Below are positions 57,856 through 64,000 of a stretch of DNA of 64,000 bases, piece after piece (the first letter of the stretch is position 1; the number at the start of each line of letters is the position of its first letter). The notes below the pieces were generated by a model. That model made no database searches and was not told the origin of the DNA. It worked only from the letters and a program-made list of their open reading frames with translations. The translations under genes and the position numbers were made by a program. Origin of the DNA: Musa acuminata AAA Group (lineage: Eukaryota > Streptophyta > Magnoliopsida > Zingiberales > Musaceae); the NCBI RefSeq assembly GCF_036884655.1, contig NC_088345.1:29579001-29643000 (forward strand), in the 5' to 3' direction.

Positions 57856-58440
57856 AAAGCAAAAAATAATTATCATTACTTACCTTGTCTTATTTAATTG
57901 CAAAGTATCCAAAGAATACTAACCAACATGTAATAAATTGTCTCGAGCAATTATATAAATCTAGATCATGTATTTTTTGAAGAATAAGAAGGATAAGGAT
58001 GAGATTCCGAGTTTGTAAAGGGAGAAAAAGACATTGAAGAACAGTTTGATACGAGTAGGAATGTAAGAAGAAACTATACATAAAATCGTCTTCTTCATGA
58101 AGAACTTCATTGAGGGGACTATAATGAGAAAGTAATGACCGATTAATATTTTTTGCAAAAGCTAAGTTAATTAAGTTGGATGCAAGGATGAGAATTTAAA
58201 TCCTTGCATATATATATATATATAATCCGGATTAGTTTCCCAAACAAAATAAATTGTGGAACAACTCGTGTTTCCTCTTCACTTTATTTATCAAGCAAAA
58301 GCAAAAAAAAAAAGAAAAAAAAAACTCATCAAAGATCTAAACTATCCTCCAATTGATTGTGTACATCAGTATTTATTTGAAGTATATAGAAAATACTGTT
58401 GTCATGAAACAGTTATGATGAGATATGCTGCGGTTTCACC

Positions 58441-59000
58441 AGCAGAAGCCATATGATTGATTCAAGTAACCCCCAAAGAGCTGGAGACATCCCAGAAGCT
58501 GTCGAGTGTTCTTAAAGGTGATGAGATGAGGAAAAGGGGGAGGGTGGAGAGCACAACATTGATTGATAAGCTGTTCCAACTCAACTCGGGAAGCTTTATG
58601 CTGACCCCACCACAGCAAGCTGTTCCAACCGAGGAGGAAGAGGAGAATGGCTTTTGCGGTGGCCCCACACCCCATCAGGCTTTGGCGAGCTTATCCACAT
58701 CAGAAAAGCAACCAAACCAAAACCAAACCAAACCAAACCCAACCCAACCCAACCCCAATCTGTCCGTTAACTCCTCCCCAAATCTCACCCCCACGCCCCT
58801 CTCTCTCCTTCAAACCCTTGCTCTCTCTCACCATCCATCAAGTGCTGCGTGTCCCTCTCTGAACCCCACCGACCCATTTGGCCAAGCCCTCCCCATCACC
58901 CACGGCCAACCCATGCATCTCCTCTCCTCCCCTCCTCCATTGGGGGGAGTCGGGGGGGGGGACGGAGGGGCCGGTTTGGTGAAAGGTTAGTGTATAGGAA
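58441..59000 (+). promoter_or_regulatory. Likely promoter region of the cytokinin receptor gene
   Basis: Base composition changes sharply from AT-rich to C/T-rich, with CCAACCCAACC runs at 58715-58760 and CTCTCTCC tracts at 58795-58835. An open frame crosses 58457-58990 but begins without ATG and is low-complexity (PNQNQTKPNPTQPNP), so I read it as non-coding. A weak TATA-like GTGTATAGG lies at 58990-58998. The start site is probably within about 60 bp downstream. Confidence 0.5.
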
Positions 59001-59063
59001 GGCTCAGCCAGCCAAGCAGCAGCTGCTCGTTTTGGGCCTGGCAACAGAAGCCGTAGTCCCCAC

Positions 59064-59103
<40 letters not shown>

Positions 59104-59154
59104 CAGAAGAGCACTTGCGTCCAGAGCTTTTCCACTGGTCTCCCCACTAGAAAG
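59000..59154 (+). other. Probable 5' untranslated exon 1 of the receptor gene
   Basis: Contains (GA)n at 59069-59101 and ends AAAG before a consensus donor GTAAGT at 59155. GA tracts in leaders are common in plant regulatory genes. The 5' end is approximate. Confidence 0.55.
59069..59101. repeat. (GA)n tract in the receptor gene leader
   Basis: About 16 GA units in the presumed exon 1. GA repeats are recognition sites of plant BPC/GAGA-binding proteins. Function here is inference. Confidence 0.9.
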
Positions 59155-59296
59155 GTAAGTGTTTTGTGCTGTGTGAGAAGGGCTGGATGCCATTTGTTTA
59201 TTCTGGATCATTCCATGTTTTTTTTTTCCTTCTCTTTTGTTCCTTTCTTCTATCGAAAAAACTTGACGGGGAGAATTGCTTTTTTGCAATCAGCAG

Positions 59297-59875
59297 GTCC
59301 CTCTCTTCGCCCGCCCGACCTTATTCCCCATCATTCTCTCAGGAATCCCCTTTCTGAAGAATCCATGAATCAAGACTTGTGCTTTCTTCCCTTCACCACC
59401 CCGTCTTATTCACCGTAACCACCACCATCATCGTCAACACCATTCTTCATTCTTCCCCTGCTTTCCCTCCTCTTTCCCCTCGGGTCAAAACCACCAGTTT
59501 AGACTCTTCTGGGCTTTTGGAGGAGTCTGCTGCGGTCTTTTAGCTCCGATTGCAGTTTTGAGCTACGAAATATTTGATCTTCCTGCCGTCTGGTGCATCT
59601 CTTGTTTGATTCCGGGAGATTAGGGTCCGGGAAGTACTGAGGGATTTCTTCTTACATTCCTCTCGTGGGTTTTCGATAGCTCAACGATCTCCTCAGCAGC
59701 GGTCTGTTGCCATCTTCATCACCGAAAACCAGATCGAGCAGTCTTCGTCCCTCCGGCGAGCGGCCGAGTACCACCCTATCACGGTCATTCTTCTCGGTCA
59801 GCTATCGTTTGTCGGCGCTGTCATCGTGGCCGAACATCAGGCGAGCACTCCTCATCCATCCCTTGGTAAGTTGCT
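59297..59875 (+). other. Possible second 5' untranslated exon
   Basis: Bounded by an acceptor-like TTTTTTGCAATCAGCAG (ending 59296) and a strong donor CCTTG-GTAAGTTG (GT at 59876). It holds one small upstream ORF of 17 codons (59365-59418). Alternative splicing directly from 59154 to 61617 is possible. The exon is predicted from splice signals only. Confidence 0.45.
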
Positions 59876-61616
59876 CCCCTTCCTCCTCCTCCTCCTCCTC
59901 TCTCTCTCTCATCCTTCCTGACAAAAAAAGTTTCCCATGCCTCCATACCTCAGTCTGCTCTGTTTCCCAGACTGCTTTCCCTTGCCCTTACTTTATTCCA
60001 TAGATTTGCCTTTCTGAGACCGCCCACGCTGCTCGCTTATACCAACTCCCGGGTTCCTAATGATGTGATCGAGTTTGATGTCCTCCTCAATTTCATGGTC
60101 AAGATCAGATAATCACCGACAATACTACATGGTCCCAAGCTTCCCAACAGTTAACTTTTTAATGATCTTTCCTCAGTCTAAGATGAAAACTTGTGTACAA
60201 ATGCAACACTGTTTAGGGGTACAGACTGGTCAATAATAAAGAGTAAAGTCAAGAATAAGCAATTGAGTTTAGGGCCTGTAATCAATTTATGATATGTTCC
60301 AACATATTTGGTCCTAACCAAAAATCTTAGGACAAGTGATTTGCCTTCCTAGACAGACCACATTTTGCATACATCATATACAAACTGTACACCGAAATCC
60401 TTGGAGACCATTCAAGTATAAGATTCTCACTGTCATGTAAATTAGTTGGATTTCACTTGTAAGATTATGGACATCCTGGTTGATTACTAATTCTGAATAT
60501 TATATATTTTTGAATAATCAAATTTTCTACATTCTGAACACAATTTTCAAGCTATTATTTAAAACTAAGAGGGAAAAAAATGATTTTTTTGAGAATTAAA
60601 GTCGAACTTGACTGTTTGCCAGACCTTTCATCATTCATTGATCTAAATAAGTAATATAGTTTACAAAGAATTAATACTGCAAGATCAAGCAACATATTGT
60701 TTGGATGTAACAAATGGAGTATCACCTGGTCAGAAGTGTTGCCTTTGATATTCCATTTGGCTAAACATGAAAAGATTTTGGAAGGTTCGTGTAAAAGAAC
60801 AAATTCTATCAGTTTGAAGGTTTGTGTAAAAGAACTTGGTCATCTGGTGATCAATTCATTTATATAGTGCTTACTATTATAGTCAACTGAATTTGCATAA
60901 TTTTGATTAGGAGTACTAAATTTGGAAGACTCATCACCTGCTGCTTGCTAATTCTTAATTGATGGTGTCTTCGATCATATAGCTACTGTATTTGATCACA
61001 TGACTCTCTGTATCTTTATTTGAGGTACTCATTTGAATTGCAATATTGACGCATGGTCATTGGAAGTTATTTTACCAAACCGACTGCTCTGTAGGTTGCA
61101 TCAGCAATAAAACTAGGCTATCAACTGGATTGTAACAACATATGTGAAGAGAGAAGCAAAGGCTTTCTTTTTCACATTATTCTTCTATTTTGACTAATAG
61201 TTTTAGCATATGCAATTGGAAATTAGAACCAAGAGAACTATTTCAAGGTTTTGTTCAACAGTGAATTTATTCACAATCAACATTTTAACATCTAATTAGA
61301 CAAATTTGGTTAAACATTCTTTTAGAAAGTTTGGGTAACTGTGTAATCATTTAGTATTGAATACCTTGATGGGATAAGCATTCTAACAAAAGCTAAATCA
61401 ACTTTATATCATTGTTTTTTTTCCCGTCACTACAACATTTCAGAATGTAATTGTTGTGTCACTGATGCATTTAGTGATACTTGATATTGAATATGACTAT
61501 CAAGTATCAAGAAGCCTCACTGGAATAATTTTTCAAATTTTGCATAAAAAAACAATCTTTTCCCTCTTTATGTTTGTAGACACAGCAGGACGTTTAACAA
61601 CTGGCTTATGTTTACA
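59876..61616 (+). other. Leader intron of the receptor gene
   Basis: AT-rich, no ORF of note, starting GTAAGTTG and ending TTATGTTTACAG at 61616, before the exon that carries the start codon. Long leader introns are known in plant histidine kinase receptor genes. Confidence 0.55.
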
Positions 61617-61659
61617 GTAACCGCAGTTAGATACGAGAAGTACTAAACTGCTGCTTTGA

Positions 61660-61740
61660 ATGAGTTCTTTGCCTGCATTTGGATCTGGGATTGGTCTTTC
61701 TATACCTGAGCTTGATGGTATGTTGGTGGGCTATTTCTGA
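61660..61740 (+). other. 26-codon ORF overlapping the receptor start
   Basis: ATG at 61660 opens [12 protein letters not shown] and continues to TGA at 61738-61740, in the frame one base off the receptor. The receptor frame upstream of its first ATG still encodes a hydrophobic stretch, [15 protein letters not shown]. This is either a true overlapping upstream ORF or the real N-terminus cut off by a one-base indel. Confidence 0.6.
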
Positions 61741-63963
61741 TATACCCATGAATTGGTTTATTGATGCTCAAATAATGGAGCAGAGGACTGGTTATCTTAG
61801 TGACAAGAGTAGTCTATGGTTGGAATTGTCAAAGAAGCTCTCAGTAAGGGATTGGAGGAATCACCTCTGCAATCACTACTTTGGATCAAAGGTCAGAGGG
61901 ACATGGTGGAGGAAGATTCTGTTCTTGTGGGTAGCTGGATGGTTACTTGGTTCTCTATGGATCTTCTGGTTTATGAACTCCCAAGCAGTGGAGAAGAGGC
62001 GAGAGACACTTGCAAGCATGTGTGATGAACGTGCTAGGATGCTTCAGGACCAGTTTAATGTCAGCATGAACCATCTTCAGGCCCTAGCAATTCTGATCTC
62101 AACATTTCACCACTCTAAGGAGCCATCTGCCATTGATCAGGTACTGACTTTTTCCTGAATTATTCCTACCTTTCAACTGAAAGTTCAATAGTATCTATAT
62201 TTTGTCTGGACCAAATTACTTGATTCTTGATTTAATCAAAATGTCTTTTGTGTTTGATTCAGTTTCCTGAAAGGGGAAAGAACTACATGTATTACTATAA
62301 TGGAACCTTTTCCCATTTCAAAGATCAACAATGTGAAAGATGAATCCTTGTTTTTGCAGATAACCTTTTCTAGGTATGCTGAAAGGACTGCTTTTGAGAG
62401 ACCGTTGACCAGTGGTGTAGCATATGCTGTGAAGGTGCTGCATTCAGAAAGAGAACAGTTTGAGAAGCAACAAGGTTGGAGAATTAAGAGAATGGATTCG
62501 ACAGAGCAGTCCCCAGCTTGGGAGGAAGATGCAGATCTTGTGAATGAAGAGACATCCCGTGTGCAAGGAGAATATGCTCCTGTTATCTTTGCCCAAGACA
62601 CTTATAAACATGTAATTTCATTTGATATGTTAACCGGAAAGGTGAGACATTATATATGTTTTTTCAGGCTCAGTTATTTTCTTTGTTATCTACAAACTAT
62701 AGTCACAAATATCTCACTCAGTTATTTTCTTTATTATCTGCGAACTATGGTCGCAAATATCTCATAGATACTGCTTGTTACAGAAGGATAAGGCAATAGG
62801 TTATAGCATGCATTTTTTTAGTTAGGTCTTAATATTTTGTTAATAGCGCTCTAATGGCCATTATTGTTGCCACTAATTATTTGCATTTATCACTACATAT
62901 GCACTATTGTCTTCTTCTAGTATCTTTTAAATCTTTCAGTGGAAAAATTGTCAATGACATCGTATCATATGGAGTTCAGTTAATCATCATTTAATTAATA
63001 TATGAATACTTTATATTGCAGATGCAATCATCTTTCATTAAAGTCTCTGTAAACTATTGATTTTTCTACAACTATTTATCTAATTAGGTGTGACCTTAGC
63101 AAATACTCTGCAGTTTGGATAGTTTTGGTCAGTCATTGGTCAGTATTAATCATTAATATGCTTTCGGCATTATTAATTAACTCTAACAAGATGTTAATTT
63201 GTTATTGATAATAGGTTATTCAAATGTGACTGGTTGATCTTTCTTCAATTTAATTCGAAAGCTTTTGATGGTCAAATGCACTGCCTAAACAGTGGTGTCA
63301 GAGTGTGTAAATTCTCAATTTACATACTTTAGATGGCGTGTCACTAGCTACTCAATTAATGCGTAATATATTATTTGTATATAATCCTCAATGGACCATG
63401 ACCTTTTGGAATACACCTGTGTCTTAGTCCTAGTGTTCCAGCAACTGAAGATAGTTATTATATGCAGGAGGATTGTGAAAACATCCTACGAGCTCGGGAA
63501 TCCGGGAAGGGTGTTTTAACTGCTCCTTTTCGGCTTTTAAAATCAAAAAGACTGGGGGTTATTCTGACATATGCAGTTTACAAGTCAGAACTTACTTCAA
63601 ATGCGACACCAGCTGAACGCATCCAAGCAGCCATAGGGTGAACTTCCTGCTAATTATCCATCAGAAGTTTGTAAAACAATAAAAAGAGGCTACTCATCAA
63701 GATTGTCTATGCTCAATAGTTCAATAATATTTCCTATTTAACATTTGCAGGTACTTAGGTGGAATATTTGATGTAGAGGCTCTAGTGGATAAGTTACTTC
63801 ACCAACTTTCAAGCAAGCATTCCATCATTGTCAATGTTTATGATACAACTAATCCTGATGAACCAATCAGCATGTATGGTTCAAACATGACAGGTACTGG
63901 CATATGCCATATTAGTACCCTTAATTTTGGCGATCCAGTAAGAAAGCATGAGATGCATTGCAG
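61715..63963 (+). CDS. HK3: Cytokinin receptor histidine kinase, AHK3-like (5' part of gene)
   Basis: Exons: 61715-62140, 62360-62641, 63468-63637 and 63751-63963, giving 363 codons before the window ends in an intron. All introns are GT-AG and phases agree (0, 0, 2, 2). Residues 68-88 ([20 protein letters not shown]) form a membrane helix. [20 protein letters not shown] and [19 protein letters not shown] follow, leading into the CHASE domain (about 128-345): [55 protein letters not shown] and [19 protein letters not shown] binds cytokinin in the ER lumen or cell exterior. The missing 3' part should encode HisKA, HATPase and receiver domains that pass phosphate to HPt proteins. [13 protein letters not shown] and FAQDT favour AHK3 over AHK4/CRE1. 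The first in-frame ATG is used as start, but the true N-terminus is uncertain. Confidence 0.9.
62141..62359 (+). other. Receptor gene intron, phase 0
   Basis: GTACTGACTT to TTGTTTTTGCAG. Non-coding. An ORF on the other strand crossing it is a shadow. Confidence 0.85.
62642..63467 (+). other. Receptor gene intron, phase 0
   Basis: GTGAGACATT to TTATATGCAG. AT-rich and holds a small imperfect tandem duplication at 62669-62764. It splits the CHASE domain after the LTGK motif. Confidence 0.88.
62669..62764. repeat. 48-bp imperfect tandem duplication in an intron
   Basis: CTCAGTTATTTTCTTTGTTA at 62669 and CTCAGTTATTTTCTTTATTA at 62717 start two copies that differ at about five positions, all transitions. 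Confidence 0.85.
63638..63750 (+). other. Receptor gene intron, phase 2
   Basis: GTGAACTTCC to TAACATTTGCAG. It splits the Gly codon of IGYLGG in the CHASE domain. Confidence 0.88.
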
Positions 63964-64000
63964 GTAATTTGCATGACATTGCTAACAAGTATTGCTTTAG

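Larger units (their letters stand above)
54621..58440. other. AT-rich intergenic DNA
   Basis: No gene-like ORF. Simple repeats are (TA)n near 54740-54760 and 54835-54857, (CTT)n at 55365-55394, (TA)n at 57000-57042 and (GA)n at 57818-57851. A less AT-rich island at 55085-55270 has short ORFs on both strands with no recognisable motif. I see nothing else identifiable. Confidence 0.7.

Noticed and set aside
58457..58990. 177-codon open frame before the receptor gene
   Set aside because: It starts without ATG, is low-complexity (Asn/Pro/Gln runs from CCAACCC repeats), has a matching open frame on the other strand and sits where the promoter is expected.

Overview
This is a piece of a plant nuclear chromosome. 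It holds a deep stack of Ty1/copia LTR retrotransposons, decayed repeat-derived intergenic DNA, and, at the right edge, the first exons of a cytokinin-receptor histidine kinase gene. The receptor family and the SIRE/Maximus-type copia elements point to an angiosperm. The LTRs rich in GGCGGTGCAACCGCC-like words suggest a monocot, perhaps the banana family, but that is only an impression. I saw no CRISPR array, convincing tRNA or rRNA gene, or bacterial feature.

Bases 1-45030 read as one old copia element ('B', + strand) broken open by younger insertions. B's 5' LTR end (7111-7482), leader, gag and integrase run to 10828. Its reverse transcriptase/RNase H resumes at 33330, and its 3' LTR is 34948-35866 plus 44353-45030. 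Element 'A' (+, from before the window to 7110) appears to sit in B's 5' LTR, and A's own 3' LTR contains a minus-strand solo LTR of the B family (4834-6393, TSD GTTTT). Element C1 (-, 10829-33329) sits in B's pol. C2 (-, 13973 to about 31195) sits in C1. C2's two LTRs carry a solo LTR 'D' (+, 15323-17913, TSD AAACC) and a complete SIRE-type element (+, 21797-30837, TSD GTTGG). Element 'E' (-, 35867-44347, TSD AATTA) sits in B's 3' LTR.

A, C1, C2 and E appear to form a non-autonomous, gag-only SIRE-derived group. The readable parts show LTR, PBS, a Gag gene lacking the zinc knuckle, an AT-rich spacer of about 2-2.7 kb in place of pol, a polypurine tract and LTR. E is complete, has an open 303-codon gag and has nearly identical LTRs, so it moved recently. 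The only SIRE copy with pol here is inactivated by nonsense codons, a frameshift, loss of the RT YVDD motif and loss of the TATA box from its 5' LTR.

Bases 45031-58440 are AT-rich intergenic DNA with fossils: a minus-strand LINE reverse transcriptase (about 46080-46400), a minus-strand copia relic (about 48930-54620) with both short LTRs recognisable, and an ancient solo LTR (52631-53875) related to the SIRE-group LTRs. Simple repeats and diverged tandem duplications fill much of the rest.

From about 58440 the sequence becomes a host gene: a pyrimidine-rich promoter, a GA-rich spliced 5' leader, and coding exons 61715-62140, 62360-62641, 63468-63637 and 63751-63963. These encode a membrane segment and most of a CHASE domain of an AHK3-like cytokinin receptor. 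The kinase and receiver domains lie beyond the window.
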